The notes beneath the pieces are model-generated. The model saw only the letters and a program-made list of their open reading frames with translations, ran no database searches and was not told the origin of the DNA. From assembly GCA_963753845.1 (NCBI GenBank), contig CAVWEI010000002.1, forward strand, positions 366,036 to 430,035: a stretch of 64,000 bases of DNA, given 5' to 3'. The position numbers and the translations under genes are program-made. The DNA comes from Thiosocius sp963753845 (GTDB lineage: Bacteria; Pseudomonadota; Gammaproteobacteria; Chromatiales; Chromatiaceae). Positions 16,992-25,444 of this stretch are shown one piece after another (positions within the stretch are counted from its first letter, which is position 1; each line of letters opens with the position of its first letter).

Positions 16992-17086
16992 CGATCGGGT
17001 GACCTCGTTGATGAAAGGCCGGGCGGCTGCTGGCCTTGATGGGGTTGCGATTCACCCGCGCCGGGCTCCATTCGCGGGATTTTACT

Positions 17087-17668
17087 TTAAGTCTCGCCCG
17101 TGTTCCGCCCGCCAGCTTCGCTGCGGGCAACCATCTCCCGGTAAAGCGACCAGTCGAAATGCGGGCCGGGGTCGGTCTTTCGCCCCGGGGAGATATCCGA
17201 GTGACCCACGATGCGCCCCGGCAGTATCGCGGGAAACAGGGCCAGTATCTCGGCCGTCAGTGAGGCCAGACGCAGGTACTGGGTGGCGGTATAGGGTGTG
17301 TCGTCGCTACCCTCGAGTTCGATGCCGATGGAAAAGTCGTTGCAGCGCCCGCGGCCGCAGAAACTCGACAGGCCGGCATGCCAGGCGCGTCGGTTCAGCG
17401 CGACGAACTGTTGCGCGGATCCGTCGCGCCTGATCAGCAGATGGGCAGAGACCTCGAGGTGAGCGATCTCGGCAAAGTAAGGGTGTGTTTGCTCGTCCAG
17501 CCGATTGAGGAACAGGTCACGGATATGGCCCCCGCCGAACTCTCCCGGTGGCAGGCTGATGTTGTGGATGACCAACAGGTCCACTTCACAGCCGGGGGGG
17601 CGTTCGTCGGCGTTCGGTGATGGTTCGTGGGCCAGCCCGGGCAGCCAAATTTCGCCCGGACCCTTCAC
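17087..17668 (-). CDS. ampD: 1,6-anhydro-N-acetylmuramyl-L-alanine amidase AmpD
   Basis: A 193-aa cytoplasmic zinc amidase removing the peptide from anhydro-muropeptides in cell-wall recycling. LVIHNISLPPGEFGG carries the first zinc histidine. VGHSDISPGRKTDPGPHFDW near the C-terminus carries the other ligands and catalytic residues. There is no signal peptide, as expected for AmpD rather than AmiD. The GTG start overlaps the stop of the thioredoxin-like gene, so the genes are coupled. Confidence 0.96.
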   Translation of the reverse strand: MKGPGEIWLPGLAHEPSPNADERPPGCEVDLLVIHNISLPPGEFGGGHIRDLFLNRLDEQTHPYFAEIAHLEVSAHLLIRRDGSAQQFVALNRRAWHAGLSSFCGRGRCNDFSIGIELEGSDDTPYTATQYLRLASLTAEILALFPAILPGRIVGHSDISPGRKTDPGPHFDWSLYREMVARSEAGGRNTGET

Positions 17669-18036
17669 GGGGCCTCCTCCGCCGGCATCTGCAGTGCCGC
17701 GAGAGTGGCGTGGATTATCGATAAGGGGCGCGCCTCGGCCTGTAGTTCGCAGTGAAAGACGCCATCTTCAAAAAGGAAAATCGTAGGTAAATGAAAGACT
17801 TCGAATTCATTGCTCAGGGCGGGATCGCGCTGTGCATCGACCTCGAACAGGTGCCAGTCGGGTTTCAGTCCGCGGATTTCCTGGAGCACCCTGCGCAGGT
17901 GGCGACAGACGCCGCAGTCGGGTGAGGTGAACGTTACCAGCACCGTGCCTGTTGTATCGGCGATACGCGGATGGAAATCGAACTGGTCAAGAAAGGGAAT
18001 TGGCAGACGCGTGGTATCTCGATGTGCTTGGGTCAT
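17665..18036 (-). CDS. Thioredoxin-fold protein
   Basis: A 123-aa protein with a thioredoxin fold: VLVTFTSPDCGVCRHLRRVL puts a CGVC redox pair at residues 41-44, and the cis-proline follows in FHLPTIFLFEDG. There is no signal peptide, so it probably acts in the cytoplasm. CGVC differs from CGPC of thioredoxin; the partner is unknown. First gene of the leftward group with ampD, ampE and the BtuF-like protein, joined by overlapping start and stop codons. Confidence 0.85.
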   Translation of the reverse strand: MTQAHRDTTRLPIPFLDQFDFHPRIADTTGTVLVTFTSPDCGVCRHLRRVLQEIRGLKPDWHLFEVDAQRDPALSNEFEVFHLPTIFLFEDGVFHCELQAEARPLSIIHATLAALQMPAEEAP

Positions 18037-18136
18037 AATGCGCGGGAAAGGGGGGGCCAGATGCTAATTTATCATCGCATCGACCGGTTCGGTCAGGATT
18101 CGCGGTTTTTTGCCGCTAATATCGACAGGGTGAATA

Positions 18137-18260
18137 CAGTTCCAGCTTGGGTCTGAATGGGGGGTGGAATCCCAAGTTGGTGTGACTATGTTCACCGCTT
18201 CGCTGAGGGGGGCGGGGCGGTCGATTCGAAGCGTGACGGCAGTCACGCAGGCTGGAACTG
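18137..18260. ncRNA. Candidate structured RNA element (several nested hairpins)
   Basis: An outer stem CAGTTCCAGC (18137-18146) with GCTGGAACTG (18251-18260) encloses TTGGG/CCCAA, a GGTG/CACC hairpin, CGCTTCG (18196-18202) with CGAAGCG (18227-18233), and GTGAC/GTCAC at 18233-18246. This multi-branched arrangement lies in the 300-base gap before the DUF1631 gene. It matches no riboswitch I recognise. It could also be a DNA repeat. Confidence 0.4.
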
Positions 18261-18336
18261 ATCGCCACTAGTTTTATCAATGAGTGTTGGCACGAGAGGG
18301 ACGTCGGCCAAGAGGCGTTAATGTCAGAGGTTGTTG

Positions 18337-20604
18337 ATGACGCGCGATAATGTGATTTCGTTCGACCAGACCATGGGTGGCACGCGCCGCCGGGTCGCCG
18401 ACGCCAGGGCGCACGAACTGGTTGCGGCCTGCCGCGTGCACGTCGCCGACACCTTGCCGCGCCTGATGCAGGAGCTGTTCGAGCACGTCGACGACGAGCT
18501 TTATCAGCTTGCCGACAAATCCGCCAGCGATGTCCTGCAAACCCGCTATTTCGAAGCCATGCGCGAGCTGCGCAAGCTGCGTGATTCGATAGAGAAGGCA
18601 TTCCTGCGCAACCAGTTGAGCCAGTACGAGACGTTCTGGCATCACCCGCAATCGACGGAGGAGGTCAAGGATGAGCCCGCGGGGGACGAACTGAGTCTGG
18701 TCGGCGAGGATGAACTGGAAGAGAACCTCGCCGTCGGCGGCATGATCTCCAAGGCCGAGAATCGCTATCATCGCGAGCTTTTCGCCCTCAACATGCGCTT
18801 TGCCCAGCTTGCAGGGGTTGCGGATCTGACCACCCGGCAGAATCCTTTGGGCCCCTTCAGCCTGGCCGAGGGTTTCCGTCTGGCGATGCGCCAGTGGGGC
18901 GGTGACCTGGGCGTGCGCCTGGTTGTCTACAAGCTGTTCGACCGCCATGTGATGGGTTATGTCGGCGGACTTTACGACGATCTCAACGATGCCATGGTGG
19001 CTGCGGGCATACTGCCCAAGATCGTGCAGCGTGTGCGCCGCAACCCAGTCGCGCCCTCGGTCCAGCGCGCCCGTCAGGAGTCATCGGAGGCGGACGATGC
19101 CGGCGCACCGGATGCCGGTGGTCTCAACGAGAAAGGGGTCGACGAGGTCAGCCAGGAACAGATCCTCGGCATGCTGGGTCAACTGCTGTCGATGCGGCGC
19201 GATGGCGGGGCGGTCAACCTCTATTCGGGCCGCCTGCCCGGAGGCAGTGATGCCGCACACCTGACGCACCTGCCAGCGATCGCGTCGCAGGAACTCGTCG
19301 GGGCCCTGAATCAGCTGCAGCGAGACGCCTCGATCGACGCCCCCGTCAGTCGTGCCGAGATTCAACAGTTACAGAGTGAAATGCTGGTCAACCTGGGGCG
19401 TCAGCTCGAGATGGGCTCGACCGAAATGCCATCGAAGCGGCTCAACCAGGTCGACCAGGACGTTATCGATGTCATCGGCATGCTGTTCGATTTCATCCTC
19501 GACGATCGCAATGTGCCGGACGCAATGAAGGCCCTGGTCGGGCGTCTGCAGATCCCCATGCTCAAGGTGGCGGTGCTCGACCGCAGCTTCTTCAGCAACA
19601 AGCAGCACCCCGCACGGCGCCTGCTGAACACGCTCGCGCGCGCGGGAATGGCATGGGTGGATGATGGTGACCGTTCGGCCAAGTCTTTGTACGGCAGGAT
19701 CGAATCCGCCGTTACCCGCATCTTGAGTGATTTCAACAATGACGTCGGTTTGTTTGCCCAGGTCTACGACGAGTTTTCGAACTTTATCGAGCGAGAGGCC
19801 CGCGGTGCGGAGGTGGCGGAAGAACGCATCAACCAGGTCACACGCGGTCAGGAGCAGTTGCTGGTCGCCAGGCGGCGGGTGGCGGAGGTACTGAACGAAT
19901 TTCGTGTGGCGCAACCGGACCTGCCGGTCGCGGTGGTCAATATCCTGCGCGAAGGCTGGCACGACGTGATGTTGCTGGCCTATCTGCGTGAGGGTGAGGA
20001 AAGTGCGGCCTGGAAGCACGCCTACGAGGCGGTGGATGATCTGATCTGGAGTGTGCAGCCGAAGGTCGAGACTGCCGAGCGCCAGCGCCTGCTCAAGGCG
20101 ATCCCGGATCTGCTCAAGAACCTGCGGGACGGTCTCAACAACATCTCCTTCGATCAGCATCGCGCCGGACAATTGTTCAAGGACCTCCAGGTCTGTCATA
20201 TCGCGGCCCTGCGCGGTGAGACCGACGCGGTTGAAACGCAATCGGTCGACGAGGTGGTCCCCGAGGCGGTCGTACTTGCAAATACATCCGAGCCCGAAGT
20301 CATCGAAGACGAATTCTATGAGCAGGCCAGGGGACTGGAGGTCGGTCAGTGGCTGGAGTGGCAGCGCGACGACGCCTGGGTGCGCGGGAAACTTTCGTGG
20401 CGAAGCGAGGTTTCGAGCAATTGTATCTTCGTCAACCGCAAGGGAATGAAGGTGGCCGAGATGACGGTCAACGCGATCGCCATCCTCTTTCGGGCAGAAC
20501 AGGCACGCCTGCTGGACGACCTCAACAAGCCGTTGATGGACCGCGCCTTGAACGCCATGCTCGGTGCCCTGCGCGACACCGAGGCGGCGCCCAAGCCTGC
20601 CTGA
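18337..20604 (+). CDS. DUF1631 family protein
   Basis: A 755-aa soluble protein, mostly helical, of a family widespread in gammaproteobacteria with no established biochemical activity. The family features visible are the N-terminal LVAACRVHVADTLPRLMQEL region, the central DVIDVIGMLFDFILDD and LKVAVLDRSFF segments, and the C-terminal GQWLEWQRDDAWVRGKLSW ... CIFVNRKG ... DRALNAML block, which resembles a PilZ-like beta barrel. I chose ATG at 18337 because CAGAGG lies 6 bases before it; two TTG codons immediately upstream are also open. A role in motility or c-di-GMP signalling is only a guess from the C-terminal fold. Confidence 0.85.
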   Translation: MTRDNVISFDQTMGGTRRRVADARAHELVAACRVHVADTLPRLMQELFEHVDDELYQLADKSASDVLQTRYFEAMRELRKLRDSIEKAFLRNQLSQYETFWHHPQSTEEVKDEPAGDELSLVGEDELEENLAVGGMISKAENRYHRELFALNMRFAQLAGVADLTTRQNPLGPFSLAEGFRLAMRQWGGDLGVRLVVYKLFDRHVMGYVGGLYDDLNDAMVAAGILPKIVQRVRRNPVAPSVQRARQESSEADDAGAPDAGGLNEKGVDEVSQEQILGMLGQLLSMRRDGGAVNLYSGRLPGGSDAAHLTHLPAIASQELVGALNQLQRDASIDAPVSRAEIQQLQSEMLVNLGRQLEMGSTEMPSKRLNQVDQDVIDVIGMLFDFILDDRNVPDAMKALVGRLQIPMLKVAVLDRSFFSNKQHPARRLLNTLARAGMAWVDDGDRSAKSLYGRIESAVTRILSDFNNDVGLFAQVYDEFSNFIEREARGAEVAEERINQVTRGQEQLLVARRRVAEVLNEFRVAQPDLPVAVVNILREGWHDVMLLAYLREGEESAAWKHAYEAVDDLIWSVQPKVETAERQRLLKAIPDLLKNLRDGLNNISFDQHRAGQLFKDLQVCHIAALRGETDAVETQSVDEVVPEAVVLANTSEPEVIEDEFYEQARGLEVGQWLEWQRDDAWVRGKLSWRSEVSSNCIFVNRKGMKVAEMTVNAIAILFRAEQARLLDDLNKPLMDRALNAMLGALRDTEAAPKPA

Positions 20605-20679
20605 ATCCTCCTCCGTCAGATACAATCGACGCACCGGCTCCGAGCCGGCGCCTTTTTTCGCGCTCGCCGCGGCGCCAAG

Positions 20680-21036
20680 ATGGAGATGACGATGACGGAA
20701 AAGATGACCGATTCGGGCCTGAAGTACGATGATTTGGTCGACGGTGAGGGTGCGGTTGCTGCCGCCGGGCAGCGCGTATCGGTGCACTACACCGGGTGGC
20801 TTACCGACGGCAGCAAGTTCGATTCCAGCGTCGACCGCAATCAGCCGTTTGCCTTTTCGCTTGGGCGCGGCATGGTGATTCGCGGATGGGACGAGGGTGT
20901 GGCCGGTATGAAGGTGGGGGGCAAGCGCAAGCTGACGATCCCGCCGCAGCTGGGGTATGGCAGCCAGGGTGCGGGTGGCGTGATCCCCCCGAATGCGACC
21001 CTCCTATTCGAGGTTGAACTGCTCGAGATTGGCTAG
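20680..21036 (+). CDS. FKBP-type peptidyl-prolyl cis-trans isomerase
   Basis: A 118-aa single-domain FKBP. VSVHYTGWLTDGSKFDSS and GWDEGVAGMKVGGKRKL are intact, as are LGYGSQGAGGVIPPNATLLFEVEL, which hold the usual active-site aromatic residues. No signal peptide, so it is cytoplasmic. Three in-frame ATGs occur at 20680, 20686 and 20692; the last follows a GGAG at 6-base spacing. It differs from SlyD/FkpB by the uninterrupted FKBP12-like loop. nadC begins three bases after its stop. Confidence 0.95.
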   Translation: MEMTMTEKMTDSGLKYDDLVDGEGAVAAAGQRVSVHYTGWLTDGSKFDSSVDRNQPFAFSLGRGMVIRGWDEGVAGMKVGGKRKLTIPPQLGYGSQGAGGVIPPNATLLFEVELLEIG

Positions 21037-21039
21037 CCG

Positions 21040-21888
21040 GTGCAGCGCGTCGATCCACAGGAAGTGGCCGCGCAGGTGCGCCTCGCCCTCGCCGAGGACC
21101 TTGGCAGTGGCGATCTCACCGCGCGGCTGGTACCGGCGGATACCGAGGCCCGCGCACGCGTGATCGTGCGTGAATCGGCCGTGCTGTGTGGTTCCGACTG
21201 GCTGGGCGAGGTCTTCCACCAGCTCGACCCGGCCATCCGAATCGAATGGTCGGCACAGGACGGCGACCGGCTGAAGCCTGGTCAGTTGGTGTGCGGATTG
21301 AGCGGACCGGCGCGGCCGATCCTGTCGGGAGAGCGCACCGCGCTGAATTTCCTGCAGACCCTTTCCGGTACCGCGTCGCTGGTGGCGCGCTACGTGGCGG
21401 CTATTGAGGATACCGGGGCGACCATACTCGATACACGCAAGACCATCCCCGGCCTGCGCCTGGCGCAGAAGTACGCCGTGCGTTGCGGCGGCGCCAGCAA
21501 CCATCGGATCGGCCTGTTCGATGCCATCCTGATCAAGGAAAACCACATTCGCTCAGCCGGTTCGATCGCGGCTGCCCTGCGGGGCGCCGCCGCTACCGTC
21601 GCGGACGATGTGCTGGTCGAGATCGAGGTCGAGAATCTGGATGAGCTGGATCAGGCGCTCGCGGCCGGTGCGCGCCGCGTGCTGCTGGACAATTTCGACA
21701 ACGACGCCCTGCGCGAGGCGGCCGATCGCACGGCCGGCCGCGCCAGCCTGGAGGCCTCGGGCGGTGTCGACCTCGAAACGATTCGCGGGATAGCGCTGAC
21801 CGGGGTGGATTTCATATCGGTCGGCCAGTTGACCAAGGATGTCAGGGCGACCGACTACTCGATGCTTTTTTCGGTGGGTCCCGAATGA
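21040..21888 (+). CDS. nadC: Nicotinate-nucleotide pyrophosphorylase (quinolinate phosphoribosyltransferase)
   Basis: A 282-aa enzyme converting quinolinate and PRPP to nicotinate mononucleotide in de novo NAD synthesis. Diagnostic stretches are LAEDLGSGDLTA, LDTRKTIPGLRLAQKYAVRC, GGASNHRIGLFDAILIKENH and ASGGVDLETIRG. The GTG start at 21040 lies three bases after the FKBP stop, so the two genes are probably co-transcribed. Confidence 0.97.
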   Translation: MQRVDPQEVAAQVRLALAEDLGSGDLTARLVPADTEARARVIVRESAVLCGSDWLGEVFHQLDPAIRIEWSAQDGDRLKPGQLVCGLSGPARPILSGERTALNFLQTLSGTASLVARYVAAIEDTGATILDTRKTIPGLRLAQKYAVRCGGASNHRIGLFDAILIKENHIRSAGSIAAALRGAAATVADDVLVEIEVENLDELDQALAAGARRVLLDNFDNDALREAADRTAGRASLEASGGVDLETIRGIALTGVDFISVGQLTKDVRATDYSMLFSVGPE

Positions 21889-21899
21889 CCTTCGTCGGT

Positions 21900-22127
21900 T
21901 CAGGCCTTAACGTCGAGCAGTGAACCGATCATCCTGTCGGCCGCTGCCAGGGTCTTCATATTGGCCTTGGCGGCATGCTCGTGCTGTTTGAGCTCGACCA
22001 GGGCGCGGGTCATGTTCGACTGGCCGTCCGGTTTGGAGGCACCCGCGATCTCCACCGCACTGCGTACCATGCCCCGGGTACTGCGCTGAATGCCCTGCAG
22101 TGCCGAATCACTCAGTTTGCTGATCAT
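21900..22127 (-). CDS. Small flagellar-rod-like conserved hypothetical protein
   Basis: A 75-aa protein starting MISKLSDSALQGIQRSTRGM and ending AADRMIGSLLDVKA. Start and end resemble the terminal helices of flagellar basal-body rod and hook proteins, where the C-terminus typically reads TADEMLGTLLDLKA. Without the middle domain it cannot be a normal rod protein. It may be a minimal paralogue or a partner of such coiled coils. I used ATG at 22127, preceded by GAGGG; a GTG at 22139 is possible. No other flagellar gene is near. Confidence 0.6.
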   Translation of the reverse strand: MISKLSDSALQGIQRSTRGMVRSAVEIAGASKPDGQSNMTRALVELKQHEHAAKANMKTLAAADRMIGSLLDVKA

Positions 22128-22336
22128 GGCCCTCACCAAGGGATTGCCCGTTTGCCCGGACTATCGACCAATGTGACGCGCCATTGATCGCCGTGCGCAG
22201 GATCTGTGAACTGTGTCGTGCATTTCAGTCGGGAGGTTCCGAAACCGGGAGCCGGCTTCCCGAATGGCATGCAGAACAGGGCGTTCAGGGTCCTGCTTCG
22301 GGGATGCCTCTTACTTTCGCAATTTGCGGCCCGGCC

Positions 22337-23569
22337 CTATTCCCAGGCGGCCTTGCCGGGTGGCATCACCAGCCGGGTCCCGGCGAAGAGGCTGCGCTGC
22401 CCGGGCGCTGCGCAGAACCTGAAGGTACTGCGGCGCAGGCTGGGCTGGGTGTGCAGGCAGCCACCGCGCAATACCAGGGCCCCACTGTCGATCGGGCAGG
22501 GCTCGAGCAGGGGGTCAGGTGGCGCCTGGTAGCCGGGATAGGTGTGGAATGCATTTGCGCACCATTCCCAGCTGCGGCCATGTTGCTCGATTTCGCCCAG
22601 TCGCGCGGCGACTTCCCACTGGTATTCGTGTTGCGGGACCGCGCCGCTCAGGCCGTTTCCGCGCGCGGCTGCCCAGGCCGCAAAGGCCCGTGACTCGTGT
22701 GCACCCAGGCCGGCAACCGGCTCATCCGGATGCAGGTCCATCGCGCCGTTGGTGCCGATGCAATACCAATGACCGGCATCGTCCTGGCGCCAGTGCCACG
22801 GGGCGATGGCGGAGATCGATTCCCGCCACTGCCGGCCCTCGGTATCCCACCAGCCGCTGTCCCGGTAACCTGCATCCTGCATGAATGCCAGGTATTCACG
22901 ATTGCTGACCGGTCGGCGGGCGATGCGGAAGGCATGCAGCTCCACCACCTGTGCCGGCAGCTCATTGGCCATCACCGCACCTTCACGCGCGCCGACCCGG
23001 TAGTGACCCTGTTCGATGCGCACCGAGTCGTCCTGTGGCGGCCGGGCCTCGAGCACCCGGGTCGCCCGGTGTTCGCCACCCTCGCGCCGCGCGCTGCGCG
23101 CGGTCACTACCGCCAGCAGACGCTCGTAGTTCAGGGCATGCCGCTGAGCCAGGTACCAGACCAGCCAGCTGCCCTCGAGCAGCGGGTGTGCCGGAATATG
23201 GCCGGGATTGGCCAGCCAGGTGAGGTGTTGGTCGAAGATCTCACCTGCCCATTTCAACAGGTGTTCGCGTGGTGGCAGTTGACTGTCCGCGTCCTCGGAA
23301 GGCGGGTGGTCCGAATTGAACAGATGTTGGACCCGGCCGGCCAGATCGTCGTCTGCCATCAGCAGGCTGCGCAACAGCCGCAGTTCGACAAAGACCGAGC
23401 GACCGAGCAGCCAGCCCGCCGACGGCAGATCCTTGTCGAAACGGCGATTGCAGTCCCGTCCGGGCAGGTTCTCGATCAGTTGGAGCAGCAATCCATGCGC
23501 GTTCGCGAGTGCGCCCAGGGCTTGTGGTTCGATCATGACAGGAGGTCGCCTGATGTTGCTTGGTGTCAT
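22337..23569 (-). CDS. EgtB-like protein: DinB-type plus formylglycine-generating-enzyme (SUMF1) domain
   Basis: A 410-aa protein with two parts. The N-terminal half (about 10-170) is helical and DinB/YfiT-like. The C-terminal half carries the FGE-sulfatase fold: FRIARRPVSNREYLAFMQDAGY, GLGAHESRAFAAWAAARG, GRSWEWCANAFHTYPGY and GGCLHTQPSLRRSTFRFC. This is the layout of EgtB, the iron-dependent sulfoxide synthase of ergothioneine synthesis. No histidine methyltransferase gene (egtD) is adjacent, so the substrate is uncertain. Last gene of the leftward bolA-glutaredoxin-like group. Confidence 0.8.
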   Translation of the reverse strand: MTPSNIRRPPVMIEPQALGALANAHGLLLQLIENLPGRDCNRRFDKDLPSAGWLLGRSVFVELRLLRSLLMADDDLAGRVQHLFNSDHPPSEDADSQLPPREHLLKWAGEIFDQHLTWLANPGHIPAHPLLEGSWLVWYLAQRHALNYERLLAVVTARSARREGGEHRATRVLEARPPQDDSVRIEQGHYRVGAREGAVMANELPAQVVELHAFRIARRPVSNREYLAFMQDAGYRDSGWWDTEGRQWRESISAIAPWHWRQDDAGHWYCIGTNGAMDLHPDEPVAGLGAHESRAFAAWAAARGNGLSGAVPQHEYQWEVAARLGEIEQHGRSWEWCANAFHTYPGYQAPPDPLLEPCPIDSGALVLRGGCLHTQPSLRRSTFRFCAAPGQRSLFAGTRLVMPPGKAAWE

Positions 23570-23580
23570 CGCCCGGCGGG

Positions 23581-23973
23581 CTAGGCCTGATCAGTGGTCA
23601 CCGCATCAGAGAACCGCTCTTCGAGGTAGGCGATGATCTCATTCGACTCGTACAGCCACCGTGCCTCGCCGGCGTCTCCGGGGATGTAGAGGCAAGGGAC
23701 CTGAAGCCTCCCGCCTTCAGCAAGCAGTTGCTGGCGCCATTCGGGGTCGTTGCGTGCGTCCCGCAGCTCGATGTTCAGCCCCAGGCGCTTGATTGCACGG
23801 CGCGTCTTGACGCAGAAAGGGCAGGCCCTGAACTGGTACAGGGCCAGGCCACGGGTGGCGATGTCGATCTGCGCCTGTTCGGCCGGGTCGCGCCTTGGCG
23901 ATCTGGGTGAGGTGAGGAAATCGGCCAGCAGTATCAATTGGCCGAGCGGCCAGCGGATAAGGTTCCAGATCAT
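23581..23973 (-). CDS. Glutaredoxin / GST N-terminal domain protein
   Basis: A 130-aa protein: an N-terminal hydrophobic stretch (MIWNLIRWPLGQLILLADFL), then a thioredoxin-fold glutaredoxin-like domain with FRACPFCVKTRRAIKRLGL (CPFC redox site) and VPCLYIPG with its cis-proline. The hydrophobic start suggests membrane anchoring. The ATG at 23973 overlaps the bolA stop (ATGA) and has GGAGG upstream, so it is coupled to bolA; a longer upstream reading would overlap bolA. BolA and monothiol glutaredoxins cooperate in Fe-S handling, but this protein has a dithiol site. Confidence 0.85.
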   Translation of the reverse strand: MIWNLIRWPLGQLILLADFLTSPRSPRRDPAEQAQIDIATRGLALYQFRACPFCVKTRRAIKRLGLNIELRDARNDPEWRQQLLAEGGRLQVPCLYIPGDAGEARWLYESNEIIAYLEERFSDAVTTDQA

Positions 23974-24284
23974 GCCTTGCCTCCACCGAGACAGGGTGGT
24001 GATTCGGGGGCCTCGCCGTTTTTGGCGAACCATTCCTCCGGGGTCATGGTATGCAACGCCAGGGCGTGGATCCGGCCCTGGAGCTCCTGTTGAAGCGTGG
24101 TGTTTACCGCCCGATGACGTTGGACCAGGGGCCTGCCCTCGAACTGCGCGGTGACCAGCACTACCCGGAAGTGTGATTCGGAACCCTCAGGGACATCGTG
24201 CATATGGCTCTCGTTCGCGACTTCGAGGTGCAAGGGCGCGAACCGTTCACGCAGCTTGTGTTCGATCTGTTGTTGAATCTTCAT
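23970..24284 (-). CDS. BolA family protein
   Basis: A 104-aa protein of the BolA family: HLEVANESHMHDVPEGSESHFRVVLV, then RPLVQRHRAVNTTLQQEL with the conserved RHR-V core, and HALALHTMTPEEW. Family members bind glutaredoxins and 2Fe-2S clusters, and some bind DNA. Its stop overlaps the start of the next gene, a glutaredoxin-fold protein, fitting the known functional pairing. Confidence 0.93.
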   Translation of the reverse strand: MKIQQQIEHKLRERFAPLHLEVANESHMHDVPEGSESHFRVVLVTAQFEGRPLVQRHRAVNTTLQQELQGRIHALALHTMTPEEWFAKNGEAPESPPCLGGGKA

Positions 24285-24430
24285 TTTGGTACTCCTTGAT
24301 TTGCTTCAGTCTCCGTCGTGCAGACAGGTGTTTAAACCTGCACTGGACACGGAAATCGGCCGGCCGCGATCGGGACGTCGAAAAGGGGCTTCATCGATTC
24401 GACGCTCATGCTCGCTTTGGGGGCCGTGGC

Positions 24431-25402
24431 TCAGCCGATGCCATCCCAGAACGCCGAGTCGCGCGCCAGGAACTGATCGGCCGGGATGTAATGGGAACCG
24501 TCGCAGGAGAAGTTCAGCCCGACGATGCCGTTGAATATATTGACCGAACCCGAGCGCAGGTAAATGGTCTCGTCGGCGAACCGCAGGTGCTTGAAGGTAT
24601 CCAGTATGGGGCGTATCTGTTCCTGCGGGACCACGGCCTCGGTGGGATAGTCCCGGTGCGGGAAGGCCAGGCAGACGTCCGGATCGACAAGTTCTTCGAA
24701 TTCGAGCAACTGGAAGCGGTAGGGATCGTCCATTAGCCAAAGGGTGGCACGGCTGCTCGAGAAATGTATCTTCAGGTGGAAGACGCCGTTCTGGGTGACC
24801 AGTTCCTCAAACACCGGCAAGACCAGATCGATGCTTTCGTCCATCCGGCTCTGGATCCGTTGCTGCTGGAAGACATGGCCGCGGATGGCGGGGTCTCCCT
24901 TCAGTTGGCGCCAGCGGCTCGGCTCCGAGTACAGGTCCTTGGTGATCGGCAGGCCCCGCAGGTCGAAGTCGCCACCGAGGTAGCCGATCAGGCTGCCGTC
25001 GAGATAGACGCGCTGGATCGCGGTCACCGAGGGGCGGCTCACACGCAGGCTGATGTAGGCCTCCGACAAAACCATGTCCTTGTTGGCCGGCAGGTTCTTC
25101 ATATACGGCCGCTGCGAACGGTCACGACCGAAATCTCCCTCGATCGGTCCGTCCGGTGAGGCATTGGCACTGATCTGGCGGCCCTGCGGGTCCAGTGCAT
25201 ACAGGTAGGTGACATAAGGTACCGTGGGGATGGATTTCAGCAACAGCTGATCCAGCGCCTGCCTGTCGTCCCAGACTTTGGCGCAGCGCCTGGCCACGCG
25301 CTGCATCGGGTCGATCAGCATGTTGTACAGGGTGGCGCGCTGGCGCAGGATGCGCTGTTTGAGCGGTGAGCGGCTTTTGCTTGTGTCCACGTGGCTTGTC
25401 AC
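24431..25402 (-). CDS. PDC/Cache sensor-domain protein without an output domain
   Basis: A 323-aa protein with a PDC-type sensory fold: an N-terminal long helix, TVPYVTYLYALDPQGRQISAN, RDRSQRPYMKNLP, SEAYISLRVSRPSVTAIQ and IGYLGGDFDLRGL. Such domains usually sit outside the cell in receptors, yet here no transmembrane helix or signalling output is visible, so it may bind a small ligand in the cytoplasm. The C-terminal half (SSSRATLWLMDDPYRFQLLEF) I do not recognise. GTG start at 25402. Downstream of the DUF1820 gene on the same strand, 42 bases apart. Confidence 0.7.
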   Translation of the reverse strand: MTSHVDTSKSRSPLKQRILRQRATLYNMLIDPMQRVARRCAKVWDDRQALDQLLLKSIPTVPYVTYLYALDPQGRQISANASPDGPIEGDFGRDRSQRPYMKNLPANKDMVLSEAYISLRVSRPSVTAIQRVYLDGSLIGYLGGDFDLRGLPITKDLYSEPSRWRQLKGDPAIRGHVFQQQRIQSRMDESIDLVLPVFEELVTQNGVFHLKIHFSSSRATLWLMDDPYRFQLLEFEELVDPDVCLAFPHRDYPTEAVVPQEQIRPILDTFKHLRFADETIYLRSGSVNIFNGIVGLNFSCDGSHYIPADQFLARDSAFWDGIG

Positions 25403-25444
25403 TCCGGCCGCCGGGCCGTTCCTTTCCGGGTACGGGCCCTGGGG

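Noticed and set aside
18204..18222. G-rich run as a G-quadruplex
   Set aside because: The run has clustered G but not four separate tracts of at least three within reasonable loops.
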